Source: Betaproteobacteria bacterium (GTDB taxonomy: Bacteria; Pseudomonadota; Gammaproteobacteria; Burkholderiales; Rhodocyclaceae). Taken from it: a stretch of DNA of 64,000 nucleotides. The notes under the pieces are model-generated. The model was not told where the DNA came from and ran no database searches. It saw nothing but the letters and a program-made list of their open reading frames with translations. Of the stretch, positions 43,006-52,419 are shown piece by piece. The position numbers and the translations under genes are program-made. The stretch is taken from assembly GCA_016208415.1 (NCBI GenBank), contig JACQYB010000020.1, positions 1 through 64,000 on the forward strand, written 5' to 3'. How positions within the stretch are numbered: the stretch's first letter is position 1; each line of letters opens with the position of its first letter.

Positions 43006-43305
43006 ACCCTCCCGCTATGAACAACCCCCGTTACCCCTCTTACGGCAGCGGCACACGGAAGTTGAGCCACACTGCAAGAGACGGTCGCGACGACCAGGAT
43101 CAGTCGGTCGGGGGCCTACCCCATCGGACAAGTTCCATCGTCACGCGTTCGCGGAGCATGCTGTCGGCCAGGCCCGGTTCGCCTGGGGCAGCCAGGCAGC
43201 GACTCCACGATGACTACATGATGGGAGCGCAAGGAACGCCCGCGCGAGGAAGAAATTCACACTTATTGACGTGTCCGCCGCCTGGCGACGGACAGTCGCG
43301 GGCGG
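43006..43305. other. Intergenic region
   Basis: Exactly 300 bases with slightly lower GC near 43250-43270. No gene or repeat found; it lies upstream of the acidic gene and downstream of the hydrolase-GST pair. Confidence 0.35.
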
Positions 43306-44109
43306 TCAGACGCCCCTGTCTACCAGCCAGTCGCGCACGTGTCGGGCCACGGCGTCCCAGTCCGCTTCCAGCATCATGCCGTGCCCCATGCCGGGGAAGA
43401 TGCGCGCTTCGGTGCCGTACGCGTGCGCGGTATGCTCCACCAGGCCGGGGCGGATCAGGAGGTCATGCTCGGCACCGAGCACCAGCATGGGTGGACGGTG
43501 CATGCGATGAACGCGGGGAAGGTTGAACAGCGTCATGTCCCAGATCGCCCGATGTGACTCCGGCTGCATGTGCCGCAGCCAGTCGTGCAACCGTTCGGGG
43601 TCCGCCGGCCGGACCAGCAGCGCCTCCTGCAGCGACGCCGCACCCACGGCTCCGCCCCCCAGCACGCGGTTGAGTTCCCCCAGCAGCATCGGCCGATGCA
43701 GGGCCAGGTGCAGCGCCGACGCCCACAGGCCCTGGGGAGGCACCGAAGCCATCAACACGACCGCCGGCACCGCGGCACGTTCCAGGTATTTCTGCACCAC
43801 CATGCCGCCCATGGAATGGCCGATCAGCACGGGGGATTGCGGCAGCGCGGCGACCACCCGCGCCACGTCGGCGACGTAGTCCTCGATGCCCAGGCGGTCG
43901 AGCCGGTCCCGGCCGCTGCTGGCGCCGTGCCCCGACAGCGACACGGCGTGGCACACATAGCCGGCGTCGGCGAACCACGGCAGGAAGTACTCGGCCCAGC
44001 ACCAGGCGCCGGCATAGGCGCCGTGGATGAACAGCAGCGGCGTGGGTCGTGCGCTTCCCGCCGGCGAAGCCGACAGCACCTCCAGATCGCCGAAACGCGA
44101 AGGCGTCAT
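43306..44109 (-). CDS. Alpha/beta hydrolase
   Basis: A 267-residue hydrolase with the oxyanion segment LLFIHGAYAGAWCWAEYF, the nucleophile elbow IGHSMGGMVVQ, an Asp in LVLGAEHDLLI and the final His in FPGMGHGMMLE. The triad is complete. Resembles esterases or lysophospholipase-like proteins; substrate unknown. The ATG overlaps the GST stop by four bases, so the two genes form an operon and may act on related electrophilic or ester compounds. Confidence 0.87.
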   Translation of the reverse strand: MTPSRFGDLEVLSASPAGSARPTPLLFIHGAYAGAWCWAEYFLPWFADAGYVCHAVSLSGHGASSGRDRLDRLGIEDYVADVARVVAALPQSPVLIGHSMGGMVVQKYLERAAVPAVVLMASVPPQGLWASALHLALHRPMLLGELNRVLGGGAVGAASLQEALLVRPADPERLHDWLRHMQPESHRAIWDMTLFNLPRVHRMHRPPMLVLGAEHDLLIRPGLVEHTAHAYGTEARIFPGMGHGMMLEADWDAVARHVRDWLVDRGV

Positions 44110-44747
44110 GCCGGCACGCCCATGCCGCGCGCCACCGCGGGGCGTGCCCCCACCGCCTCGTACCAGCGCCGCACCGCCGGATGGTCCTCCAGGCGGATGC
44201 CCTGCCACTCATGGCGCGCCACCCAGGGATAGGTGGCGATGTCGGCAATGGAATACTCCTCGGCCAGGAAGGCGTGATCGCGCAGACGCGTGTCGAGCAC
44301 GCGGTACAGCCGCGCCGTCTCCCGGCTGTAGCGCTCGATGGCGTAAGGCACGGGTTCGGGCGCAAAGCGGCGGAAATGGTGGGCCTGGCCGAACATCGGG
44401 CCGACGTTGCCCATCTGGAACATCAGCCACTGCAGGGCCTCGTAGCGCCCGCGCGGCCCCTGCGGCAGAAAACGCCCGGTCTTCTCGGCAAGGTAAATGA
44501 GGATGGCGCCCGACTCCATGAGGGCCAGCGGACGGGACGCCTCGCCCGCTTGCCGCATGTCGTCGGCTCCGTCGGGATCGACGATGGCGGGGATCCTGTT
44601 GTTCGGGCTGATGGCGAGGAACTCCGGCGCGAACTGCTCGCCGCGCGTGATATCCACCGGGTGCACCCGGTAGGGCAGTCCGGTTTCCTCCAGCATGATG
44701 GACACCTTGCGTCCGTTGGGTGTCGACCAGGTGTACAGTTCGATCAT
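44106..44747 (-). CDS. Glutathione S-transferase, YfcG/YghU-like
   Basis: A 213-residue GST. The N-terminal thioredoxin-like domain has MIELYTWSTPNGRKVSIMLEETGLPY and NNRIPAIVDPDG with the cis-proline, and the C-terminal helical domain has ALQWLMFQMGNVGPMFGQAHHF, characteristic of the Nu-class YfcG/YghU group, which act as disulfide-bond reductases with glutathione. Catalytic Thr/Asn near residues 9-11 is conserved. First gene of an operon with the hydrolase. Confidence 0.9.
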   Translation of the reverse strand: MIELYTWSTPNGRKVSIMLEETGLPYRVHPVDITRGEQFAPEFLAISPNNRIPAIVDPDGADDMRQAGEASRPLALMESGAILIYLAEKTGRFLPQGPRGRYEALQWLMFQMGNVGPMFGQAHHFRRFAPEPVPYAIERYSRETARLYRVLDTRLRDHAFLAEEYSIADIATYPWVARHEWQGIRLEDHPAVRRWYEAVGARPAVARGMGVPA

Positions 44748-44842
44748 CTCGGGTCACGAATTCGAAGAAGGCGCAGTGCGCGAAACGGCGGCGGGGCATG
44801 AGGCCACTGCACGCTGCGATGGACCCCCACGGACAGGAACCC

Positions 44843-45040
44843 ATGTTCAAATGGCTGCTGACCCTGGCGATCACCGTGGTGGTCGCCGCGATCTACCTGC
44901 CCAGGCTCATGCGGGCGATGCGTCGCCACCGGCTCCCCGGCGACGTCACGCTGCGGCTCAGGGGCCGCGAGATCTACCTGCCCTTCACCACCACCGTGCT
45001 GCTGTCCCTGCTGGCCGCGCTGATCGCACGCTTGCTCTAG
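44843..45040 (+). CDS. DUF2905-like small membrane protein
   Basis: A 65-residue protein with two hydrophobic segments around a central RLPGDVTLRLRGREIYLPFTTTVLLSLL. This pattern (LPGD, then a fatty-acid-like YxPFTT and a second helix) matches the DUF2905 family of unknown function. ATG 44843 was chosen because GGACAGGAAC precedes it and the upstream extension lacks conservation. No operon partner. Confidence 0.72.
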   Translation: MFKWLLTLAITVVVAAIYLPRLMRAMRRHRLPGDVTLRLRGREIYLPFTTTVLLSLLAALIARLL

Positions 45041-45067
45041 CAGGCAGTCAATCTGAATCCGATGGAT

Positions 45068-45124
45068 GTGGGAGCGGGCTTGCCCGCGATCGGTGCCGCT
45101 GATCGCGGGCAAGCCCGCTCCCAC
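45068..45124. repeat. REP element 6
   Basis: Full inverted repeat with both standard arms (GTGGGAGCGGGCTTGCCCGC and the reverse complement) in the gap after the DUF2905-like gene, before the convergent PBP1C-like gene. Confidence 0.9.
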
Positions 45125-45288
45125 CAAACCTTCCGAATCTCGTTGACTGACTACCAGGTGCTCGGGCGACGAAAGAGGCCATCGCGCACCGCCAGGCGGC
45201 TTGTCCGCGGCGCGACCAAACCCCGCGGGGCGCATGGCCGCGTCTTGCGCCGCCCCGGTTGCGCCGACGGCCGGTCCCGGCAGCGGGG

Positions 45289-47379
45289 TCACGGCAGCAC
45301 CACCTCGAAGCGTACCGCGTCGAGGACCTCTCCGGAACTCCCCAGCAGTTCCAGCCGATGCCGGCCCGGCGTCGCCGCGAAGCCACGACGCTGGGCGGAG
45401 GACACCACCGCCCCGTCCAGACGCCACTGCGTGCCGCCCGCCTCCGGCCCGGCCCGAGGCACGACGCGGCCCGCCTCGCGGCCTCCGATCGAAGGCAGTG
45501 CCAGCACCTCGCCGTCGGCCGGGTACTGGATGCGCGGCGACACCACCACCGCCCGGGTGGTCTCCGACAGCCCCGCCTGCAGCGTCTCGGTACCGGCCAG
45601 GAACCACTCCCGCCGCGTGCCTTCCACGGGTGGGTCGTATCCCACCATGCGCGCCGTCACGCCGGCCGGAGCACGCGCCGGCATGGCCGGCGGGAGTTCC
45701 GGCATCGGGTGCAGCACGCGACGCGCCAGCGCCTCCGCCGACGCCCGGCCGCTTGCGCCGGCGCCTGCGGCAACGGCGACGGTGTAACGCTCGTTGAATG
45801 CCGCGCACACGGCATCCGTCCCGCCGCGTTCGACGCCGCAGTGCAGCGCCGGCCGGTCGTTGCCCGCCATGCGCGCCACGAGCATGTCCGCCGCCACGAA
45901 GGCGGCCTCGGCGTGCAGCGCCCGACGACGTTCGGTCGCGGCTGTCCCGCGCAGCAGGCCCAGTGCGCGCCATTCGCCGCCGCCACCGAGGGCGCGATAG
46001 GCGTTTGCAAGCTCCACCAGCGTCACGGCCGGGGGCTCGAAGGCCGGGCCCGGGGACGCCTGCGTCGGGGGCGCCACGTCGAAACCGAACAGCCGCAGCC
46101 GCTCCGCCGAAATCGCGGCGCCGTTCACGCGGCCAAGGATGCCCGACAACTCCGGCGCTTCCTCGACCAGGGCCTGGCGCAGGCTGGCCGTACGCATCGC
46201 CGGTGGTGCGCCGGCGGCGCCCGTCTCCTCGCCGCCGACGCGCGCCAGATCGAGCGGGCTGGCGGCTGTCAGCAGGCGCAGCTCCAGGGCGACCGCGGCC
46301 AGCAGGGGATCCAGCGCGCCGTCCACGACCCGCGGCCGCAGCACGCCGTCGGCGGCGTCCGGATCGGCGGCGCCCACCCAGCCGAGCACGTCCCCCGAGG
46401 CGTTGTCCAGGAGCACCGCCGCGAGGGCGCCGGCGCCGGCGGAATCGGTGGCAGCGGTGACCAGGTCGCGCAACTGGCGCTGGGTGGCGGCGTCCACGGT
46501 AACGGTGAGCTGCTCGCCGGGGCCATGCAACAGCAGCCGTGCCAGGTGGGGCGCGTCATTGCGTCGCGGCGGCAGTCTGGCGGGCCGGCTGAGGGCCGGC
46601 ATGGCGATGTCACGGATCGCGGCGCAGCGCGGTGCGGCGGCCACACTGGCGGCCACGGCGCAGGCGCGCCGCACCACCACCTCGGGCGCCGCATCGGGGC
46701 CGCGCAACAACGCGCCCAGCACCAGCGATTCGGCCGCGCCCAGTTCCGCCGGGTGCCTTCCGAACAGGCCCTGCGCCGCCTCGTGGACGCCGCGCAGGCC
46801 GCCGCGGAACGTGGCGAGGTTGACGTAGGCCTCGAGGATCTGGCTCTTGGTCCAGGTGCGCTCCAGTTCCTGCGCCGCGCGTGCCTGATCCCACTTCTGG
46901 GCGAGGGTGCGGCTGCCCGCGCGCAGGCGCAGCGCCGGGTCCAGCAACGCCGCCACCTGCATGCTGAGGGTGCTGGCGCCGCGCAGCCGCCGCCCCTCGG
47001 CGGCGCGCCGCAGGTTGTCCCACATGGCGCCCGCCAGGGCCTGCCAGTCCACGCCGGCATGTTCGAGGAAGCGCCGGTCTTCCGCCGCCAGCAGCGCGGC
47101 GGGAACCGCGGGCGAGAGTTCAGCCAGGGGCACCCAGCCGAGCCGCCGTCCGCGGGGGTCGAGTTCCACCTCGCTCAGGGTCGCTCCGTTGCGGTCAAGC
47201 AGGACGGAGTCGGACGGCGCCTGGGAGGCACGCAGTTCTTCGAAGGCGGGAAGGCCGCCGGCGCCGGCGACACGGGCGGCGAGGGCCGCGCCCGTCAGCA
47301 CGGCGGCGAGCACCGGACGCAGACGCACGCAACGACATCCGTACCGGCGCGCGGGGCGCACCCCGGGACCTCCCGTCAT
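45289..47379 (-). CDS. Penicillin-binding protein 1C-like, transpeptidase motifs lost
   Basis: A 696-residue PbpC-family protein. The N-terminal signal anchor is followed by an intact glycosyltransferase 51 domain (AAEDRRFLEHAGVDW with the catalytic Glu, RGASTLSMQVAALLD, KSQILEAYVNLATFRGGLRGV) and a C-terminal BiPBP_C-like domain (about 610-696). The central transpeptidase keeps its overall outline but not its chemistry: where PBP1C has SPGSxLKPF, this has VVDGALDPL (Ser to Gly, Lys to Asp); the SxN position reads EEAPEL; the KTG box reads CGVERGGTD. It should polymerise glycan strands but not cross-link them. The usual YfhM-like partner is not present. ATG 47379; cca is ten bases upstream. 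Confidence 0.88.
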   Translation of the reverse strand: MTGGPGVRPARRYGCRCVRLRPVLAAVLTGAALAARVAGAGGLPAFEELRASQAPSDSVLLDRNGATLSEVELDPRGRRLGWVPLAELSPAVPAALLAAEDRRFLEHAGVDWQALAGAMWDNLRRAAEGRRLRGASTLSMQVAALLDPALRLRAGSRTLAQKWDQARAAQELERTWTKSQILEAYVNLATFRGGLRGVHEAAQGLFGRHPAELGAAESLVLGALLRGPDAAPEVVVRRACAVAASVAAAPRCAAIRDIAMPALSRPARLPPRRNDAPHLARLLLHGPGEQLTVTVDAATQRQLRDLVTAATDSAGAGALAAVLLDNASGDVLGWVGAADPDAADGVLRPRVVDGALDPLLAAVALELRLLTAASPLDLARVGGEETGAAGAPPAMRTASLRQALVEEAPELSGILGRVNGAAISAERLRLFGFDVAPPTQASPGPAFEPPAVTLVELANAYRALGGGGEWRALGLLRGTAATERRRALHAEAAFVAADMLVARMAGNDRPALHCGVERGGTDAVCAAFNERYTVAVAAGAGASGRASAEALARRVLHPMPELPPAMPARAPAGVTARMVGYDPPVEGTRREWFLAGTETLQAGLSETTRAVVVSPRIQYPADGEVLALPSIGGREAGRVVPRAGPEAGGTQWRLDGAVVSSAQRRGFAATPGRHRLELLGSSGEVLDAVRFEVVLP

Positions 47380-47389
47380 CGATGGGGAT

Positions 47390-48619
47390 TCAGTTGCCGG
47401 AAAGCGCCGCACGCACCGCCCTGACGCGTTCCTCGTGCACCCGTGCGGCGATGTCGCCGTGATCGGGCGTGGCCGCCGCCACCGCTGCGGCGTCGATGCC
47501 GCGCGCCGCCGCCAGCGCCTGCTCCAGGATGGCCAGCGGCTCGTAGGAACGCTCGCCATAGCCCGGCCGGCCGTGGAAATCGCAGGCGCAGGCCAGCATC
47601 AGCTCCTGGAAGCGCTCCGGTCGGCGGATGGCATCGCACTGTTCCAGCAGGCGCACCATGGTGGCCGGGCGCAGCTCGGCGGCGCGGTGGATGTTGCCGT
47701 GCTGCAGGGCGGCGAGCACCGCCAGGTCGCGGCAGTCCCCGGGCACCTTGAGCCGCGCGCACAGCGCCTCCACCAGCGCCACACCCTTCTGCTCGTGGCC
47801 ATAGTGGGTGGGCCAGTCCTCGGGCTGGGTTTCACCCTTGCCGAGATCGTGGGTCAGCGCGGCGAAGCGCACCGGCAGGCTGAAGCCCTGGCTGGCGGCG
47901 TAGTCCACCACCAGCAGCAGATGCACGCCGGTGTCGCGTTCGGGATGGTGCGCCGCAGGCTGGGGCACGCCGAACAGCCGGTCGATCTCGGGCAGGATGC
48001 GGGCGGTGGCGCCGCAGGACCAGAGCACCTCGAGCAGGCGCGACGGCCGCCGCTCCATCAGCCCCCGGGACAGCTCCTGCCAGGTGCGCTCGGGAACCAG
48101 GTGATCCACCTCGCCCGTGCGCACCATGTCGCGCAGCAGGGTCTCGGTTTCCTCGGCCAGGGTGAAGTCGGGGAAGCGCGCCGCGAAGCGCGCCAGCCTC
48201 AGCACGCGCACCGGGTCCTCGGTGAAGGCCGGGCCGACATGGCGCAGAACCCGGCCCGCCAGGTCGCGCTGGCCGCCGTAGGGGTCGATGAGGGTGCCGT
48301 CGGCGGCGCGCGCCATGGCGTTGATGGTGAGGTCGCGCCGCGCCAGGTCCTGCTCCAGGGTCACATCCGCCGCGGCGTGGAAGGCGAAGCCGGCGTAGCC
48401 GGGGGCCGTCTTGCGCTCGGTGCGCGCCAGGGCATATTCCTCCCGCGTCGCGGGATGCAGGAACACCGGGAAGTCCCGCCCCACCGGCTTGTAGCCCTCC
48501 GCCAGCATCCGTTCCGGCGTGCTCCCCACCACCACGTAGTCGCGGTCCTGCACCGGCAGGCCCAGCAACTCGTCGCGTATGCAGCCGCCCACGGCGTAGA
48601 TCTCCAATTGCGCGCTCAT
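47390..48619 (-). CDS. cca: Multifunctional CCA tRNA nucleotidyltransferase
   Basis: A 409-residue enzyme that adds or repairs the 3' CCA of tRNA. N-terminal nucleotidyltransferase: YAVGGCIRDELLG, RRDLTINAMARAADG; then the RNA-binding region with RFAARFPDFTLAEET; then an HD domain (FAALTHDLGKGETQPEDWPTHYGHEQ) for phosphatase/phosphodiesterase activity, as in the E. coli-type enzyme. ATG 48619. Probably co-transcribed with the downstream PBP1C-like gene (11-base gap). Confidence 0.95.
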   Translation of the reverse strand: MSAQLEIYAVGGCIRDELLGLPVQDRDYVVVGSTPERMLAEGYKPVGRDFPVFLHPATREEYALARTERKTAPGYAGFAFHAAADVTLEQDLARRDLTINAMARAADGTLIDPYGGQRDLAGRVLRHVGPAFTEDPVRVLRLARFAARFPDFTLAEETETLLRDMVRTGEVDHLVPERTWQELSRGLMERRPSRLLEVLWSCGATARILPEIDRLFGVPQPAAHHPERDTGVHLLLVVDYAASQGFSLPVRFAALTHDLGKGETQPEDWPTHYGHEQKGVALVEALCARLKVPGDCRDLAVLAALQHGNIHRAAELRPATMVRLLEQCDAIRRPERFQELMLACACDFHGRPGYGERSYEPLAILEQALAAARGIDAAAVAAATPDHGDIAARVHEERVRAVRAALSGN

Positions 48620-48728
48620 CGACACGTCTCCCCTGGGCCGACGCGCCGCGTGACCGGGCGCGGGCACGAAGCCTGTAGGCGCGAACGGGACCGGGACATC
48701 ACGCCGGATCCGGCCTGCCTGGCGCCCG

Positions 48729-49685
48729 TCATCGCCCCGCCCGCGTGCGAATGCTTGTGTAGCGCGCCCGCACGCCCTGTCCGGCGAGGTAGCCGGGCGC
48801 CACCGATTCCAGCGCCGTGGCCTGGCGCCCGAAGGGCAGCGTGCAGCCGTGGCAGACATTGTCCACCTGCATGGAACGCAGGTTGTCCCGCGACATGAGG
48901 CGGCCCGGCGCGAATTCCAGCAACAGCGCCTGGACGTAGGCCAGCGCCGCCGGCAGCCCGAAGACCGGCCGCCGGCGGCCGGTGACGGCACCGACGTAGC
49001 GCACCAGTTCGGCCAGGGTATAGGTGCCGGGACCGCACAGTTCATAGGTGTGCCCGAAGCTCTCGCCCCGGGGGAGGCTGTCGGCGATGACCGCCGCCAC
49101 GTCCTCCACATAGACCGGCTGGAAGCGGGTACCCGCGCCGCCCAGGGGCATCACGGGCAGTACGCGCAGCAGTCCGGCGAACAGGTTGAGGAAGCGGTCG
49201 CCGGGGCCGAAAATCACCGACGGCCGGAACACCGTCCAGGCCAGGCCGCTGCCGGTCTCCCGGATCGCCGCCTCACCGTCGGCCCTGGAACGCTGGTATT
49301 CGGAAGGCCCGCCCCGCGCCGCGCCCAGCGCGCTGACGTGCAGCAGCCGATGCACCCCTGCCTGGCGGCAGGCCGCCACCAGACGCCGCGGGAGTTCGAC
49401 GTGGACCTGGGCGAAATCGCGCCCGTAGGGGCGGCCGGAACGGCTGTGGAGGATGCCCACGCAGTTGATGACCGCATCCTGGCCGGCCATGAGTTGCGCC
49501 AGCCGATGGGGATCGTGAACATCGGCCTCCACCACATCCACCGTGGGCAGCGGCAGGAGATGCGCGGCGCGGGAGCGGCGGCGGGTGGGCACCGTGACCC
49601 GGCACCCCGACCCGGCAAGGCGATGTGCGATGTGGCTGCCGAGGAATCCGGAGCCACCTACAAGAAGAACGTTGCGGTATTCCAT
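48729..49685 (-). CDS. NDUFA9-like NAD(P)-binding SDR
   Basis: A 318-residue extended short-chain dehydrogenase with the Rossmann motif VLLVGGSGFLGSHIA, then DAVINCVGILHSRSG and WTVFRPSVIFGPGDRFLNLF. It matches the complex I NDUFA9 subunit family, whose bacterial members are soluble proteins of unknown substrate, often with a quinone or lipid link. The C-terminal CHGCTLPFGRQATALES extension is common in proteobacterial members. Its context (slt, cca) is a typical betaproteobacterial arrangement. Confidence 0.87.
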   Translation of the reverse strand: MEYRNVLLVGGSGFLGSHIAHRLAGSGCRVTVPTRRRSRAAHLLPLPTVDVVEADVHDPHRLAQLMAGQDAVINCVGILHSRSGRPYGRDFAQVHVELPRRLVAACRQAGVHRLLHVSALGAARGGPSEYQRSRADGEAAIRETGSGLAWTVFRPSVIFGPGDRFLNLFAGLLRVLPVMPLGGAGTRFQPVYVEDVAAVIADSLPRGESFGHTYELCGPGTYTLAELVRYVGAVTGRRRPVFGLPAALAYVQALLLEFAPGRLMSRDNLRSMQVDNVCHGCTLPFGRQATALESVAPGYLAGQGVRARYTSIRTRAGR

Positions 49686-49762
49686 CGACTCGGGGGCCCG
49701 GAATGCGCGTGCAGTGTGGCGTGGATTCTAGCGCGATTTGTCGGCACCCGTTTCGGTGCGGG

Positions 49763-51703
49763 TCATGGCAGTTCGGCGCTTGCGGCCGTCGCCTCGGCGG
49801 GGCCAATCGTGCCCAGGCGCGCCTTGAGGGATTGCGGCCGGCCTTCGAACAGCGCGGCGTAGTAGGTGGCGTTGCTCATCACCTTCATCACGTAGTCGCG
49901 GGTTTCGGCGAAGGGAATGGTCTCGATGTAGATCGCCGCCTCCAGCGGCTTGCCGTCGCGCCAGCGGCGAGCACGCCCGGGGCCGGCGTTGTAGGCGGCG
50001 GAGGCCAGCACGGGATGGTGGTCGAGGCTTTCCAGCACCATCCTCAGGTAGCTGGTGCCGAGCAGGACGTTGGTGCCGATCTCGTGCGTCCGGGCAGGCT
50101 GGAAGTCGCGCAGCCCGAGCTTGCGCGCCACCCAGCGGGCGGTGGCCGGCATGAGTTGCATGAGTCCGCTGGCGCCCGCCGAGGAACGGGCGTCGAGAAT
50201 GAAGCGGCTCTCCTGGCGCATCAGGCCGTACACCCAGGCGGCGTCGAGCTGCTGTTCGCGCGCCGCGGGTTCCACGTGGTCGCGGAAGGGGGCGAGGTAG
50301 CGCAAATTGAAGTCGTGTTCCGCCCGGGTGCGCTCAGCGGCGTGGATGGCGCGGTCGAAGATCTGGTGACGCTGGGCCAGGGCCGCGGCCGCCAGCAGGC
50401 CGCGATCATCCCGCTCGCGCATGGCCCAGTTCCACTCCCGCACGGCTTCCGGGCGAAGTTCCACGCGCAGCAGCGCCAGCGCGCGGCGAATGGCCGGATC
50501 CCCCGCCACGGCCTCCACCTCTTCGGCGGTGGGAGGTGAAGCGCGGGGGGGCACCGTCACCGGCCGGCCCAGCTCCTCGTCGGCGAGATTGGCGTAGTAG
50601 TGCGGCTGTCCGGCCAGCTTTCCGAACTGCGCCCGGGCTTCTTCCTCGCGGCCCCGCACCTGCAGCGCGCGCCCCAGCCAGTACATCCAGGCGGGGCGTT
50701 GCGCCAGCCGCAACGGCATGTCGGCAATGGCCTGCCGCAGCGCCGTCCAGTCCTGGGCGCGCAGGCACGCACGCGCCTTCCACTCGTGCTGTTCGTCCGA
50801 GAGGGGCGCGTCGGCGCCAGCCCGGTACCAGGAGAGCGCCTGGGGAAGATGGCCGATCGCCGCCTGCCAGCCCAGGACGGCATAGACCCAGGCACGTTCC
50901 TCGGGGGTGAAGCGGGCGCGCAGGGATTCCCACTCGGCCGCCGCCCGTTCGACGTCGCTGCGCGCCAGGCGTTGCAGCGCCAGGATCGCCAGTTCCCGGC
51001 CGCTGCGATGGGCGGCGAAGTTCGGCTTGAGCCGGTCGATGTAGCGCTGGGGATGGTCGGCGGCGGCTTCCATCGCCTTGGCGTCGGGGGCCTGGTCGGC
51101 GGGCAGCCAGGCCGTCAGTTGGTGCGCCCGGGCAACGCGGCGCGCGGCATGCGCGCGCCGCAGCCGCTGCCAGATTTCCTCGGTGGTGACGCGGCCGTGG
51201 GCGAGCAGCGCGTCGAGCGCCGCGTTGCAGCCCGGGGGCAGGTCGGATTCTTCGCGCCACAGGATCTCGGCGGTATCGAGGGCGCCCGGCTGGCCGGCTT
51301 CGATGCGGTCGTGCAGGGCGTAGCAGCGCAGCTCGACATCGGGTGCGGCCACCAGCGGATACTCGCGGTCGAAGGCGTCCCAGGCGCCCCGGCGGCCCAG
51401 TTCCCGCAGCCATTCGCTGCGAAAGCGCGAGGCCAGCAGGCTGCTGGCCTGGTCGGCGAGGAATTTCCGTGCTTCGGCACCCCGAAGCTCCTCGATGCGC
51501 AGCCGCAGGAACCAGTAGTCCACGTATCCGGCCAGTTCGTGCCCCTGCGCCTGCGGCACCAGGCGGGCCAGGCGCGGGACGTCGCGGTGGCGAAACGCCT
51601 CCGCCGCGGCGCGCACGGCGTCGTCCCCGTCTGCCGCAAGGGCTGTCGCGGCCCACAGAAGCACGATCGCCACGGCGTGCCGCGGCCATAGCCAAGGATT
51701 CAC
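49763..51703 (-). CDS. slt: Soluble lytic murein transglycosylase
   Basis: A 646-residue periplasmic enzyme that cleaves peptidoglycan with formation of 1,6-anhydromuramic ends. Signal peptide (VAIVLLWAATALA), a long superhelical domain of paired helices, and a C-terminal lysozyme-like domain with the catalytic Glu in GLMRQESRF, SSAGASGLMQLMPATARWVA and AAYNAGPGRARRWRDG. GTG 51703 is preceded by AGGAA on the minus strand. Divergent from the cyclo-ligase gene, 48 bases apart. Confidence 0.94.
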   Translation of the reverse strand: MNPWLWPRHAVAIVLLWAATALAADGDDAVRAAAEAFRHRDVPRLARLVPQAQGHELAGYVDYWFLRLRIEELRGAEARKFLADQASSLLASRFRSEWLRELGRRGAWDAFDREYPLVAAPDVELRCYALHDRIEAGQPGALDTAEILWREESDLPPGCNAALDALLAHGRVTTEEIWQRLRRAHAARRVARAHQLTAWLPADQAPDAKAMEAAADHPQRYIDRLKPNFAAHRSGRELAILALQRLARSDVERAAAEWESLRARFTPEERAWVYAVLGWQAAIGHLPQALSWYRAGADAPLSDEQHEWKARACLRAQDWTALRQAIADMPLRLAQRPAWMYWLGRALQVRGREEEARAQFGKLAGQPHYYANLADEELGRPVTVPPRASPPTAEEVEAVAGDPAIRRALALLRVELRPEAVREWNWAMRERDDRGLLAAAALAQRHQIFDRAIHAAERTRAEHDFNLRYLAPFRDHVEPAAREQQLDAAWVYGLMRQESRFILDARSSAGASGLMQLMPATARWVARKLGLRDFQPARTHEIGTNVLLGTSYLRMVLESLDHHPVLASAAYNAGPGRARRWRDGKPLEAAIYIETIPFAETRDYVMKVMSNATYYAALFEGRPQSLKARLGTIGPAEATAASAELP

Positions 51704-51751
51704 GGGGTATAGTTCCTGCTGGGACGTGCCCCGGAAGATAGCATACGGACC

Positions 51752-52375
51752 ATGGAGCGGCCTGCGGCAGACTTGGCAACGGCGGCGCAATTTCGCAGCG
51801 CGCAGCGGGCGCGCCTGACGGCCGCCCGGGAAGCGCTCGAGCCTGCCGAACACGGGCGCCTCAGCACGCGGGTCGCGCAGCATCTGGAGTGGCTGCTGGC
51901 TCGGCTGGAGCCCCGGATCCTGGGCTTTTGCTGGCCGTATCGGGGCGAATTCGACGTGCGCCCGCTGGTGACCCGGCGGGCGGGACTGGGCATGCGCGCC
52001 GCCCTACCCGAAATCGCAGGTCCGGACCTACCCATGCGTTTCCGTGAATGGCGCCCGGAGACGGCGCTGCGCCCGGGGCATTTCGGCATTCCCGTGCCGG
52101 TGGACGGAGACACGCTCGCGCCCGACGTCATCCTGATGCCGGCGGTGGGCTTCGACGCTGCGGGGTTCCGGCTCGGTTACGGTGGCGGGTTCTTCGACCG
52201 CACGCTTGCGGCCATGCGGCCGCGCCCGCTCGCCGTGGGCACGGGATTCGAACTGGCCCGCCTCGATTCCATCCGTCCCGGAGTCCACGACCTGCCCATG
52301 GACTACATGGTGACGGAACGCGGCGTCCTTGCCCGTGGCGACGCGGGGCTGGAGCCGATGGCCGGCGCGTCCTGA
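51752..52375 (+). CDS. 5-formyltetrahydrofolate cyclo-ligase
   Basis: A 207-residue enzyme that, using ATP, converts 5-formyl-THF to 5,10-methenyl-THF, rescuing a dead-end folate. Motifs: ILGFCWPYRGEFDVRPL, a LMPAVGFDAAGFRLGYGGGFFDR nucleotide-binding stretch and DLPMDYMVTERG. In many proteobacteria the 6S RNA gene lies upstream, but only 48 bases separate this gene from slt, so there is no room for it. Confidence 0.94.
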   Translation: MERPAADLATAAQFRSAQRARLTAAREALEPAEHGRLSTRVAQHLEWLLARLEPRILGFCWPYRGEFDVRPLVTRRAGLGMRAALPEIAGPDLPMRFREWRPETALRPGHFGIPVPVDGDTLAPDVILMPAVGFDAAGFRLGYGGGFFDRTLAAMRPRPLAVGTGFELARLDSIRPGVHDLPMDYMVTERGVLARGDAGLEPMAGAS

Positions 52376-52419
52376 ACGCGGGCGGCGGCGGGCTGCGGAT
52401 GGCGCCGGCGTGCCGGAAA

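Noticed and set aside
51704-51751. 6S RNA gene upstream of the cyclo-ligase
   Set aside because: This is its usual place in many proteobacteria, but only 48 bases are available here.
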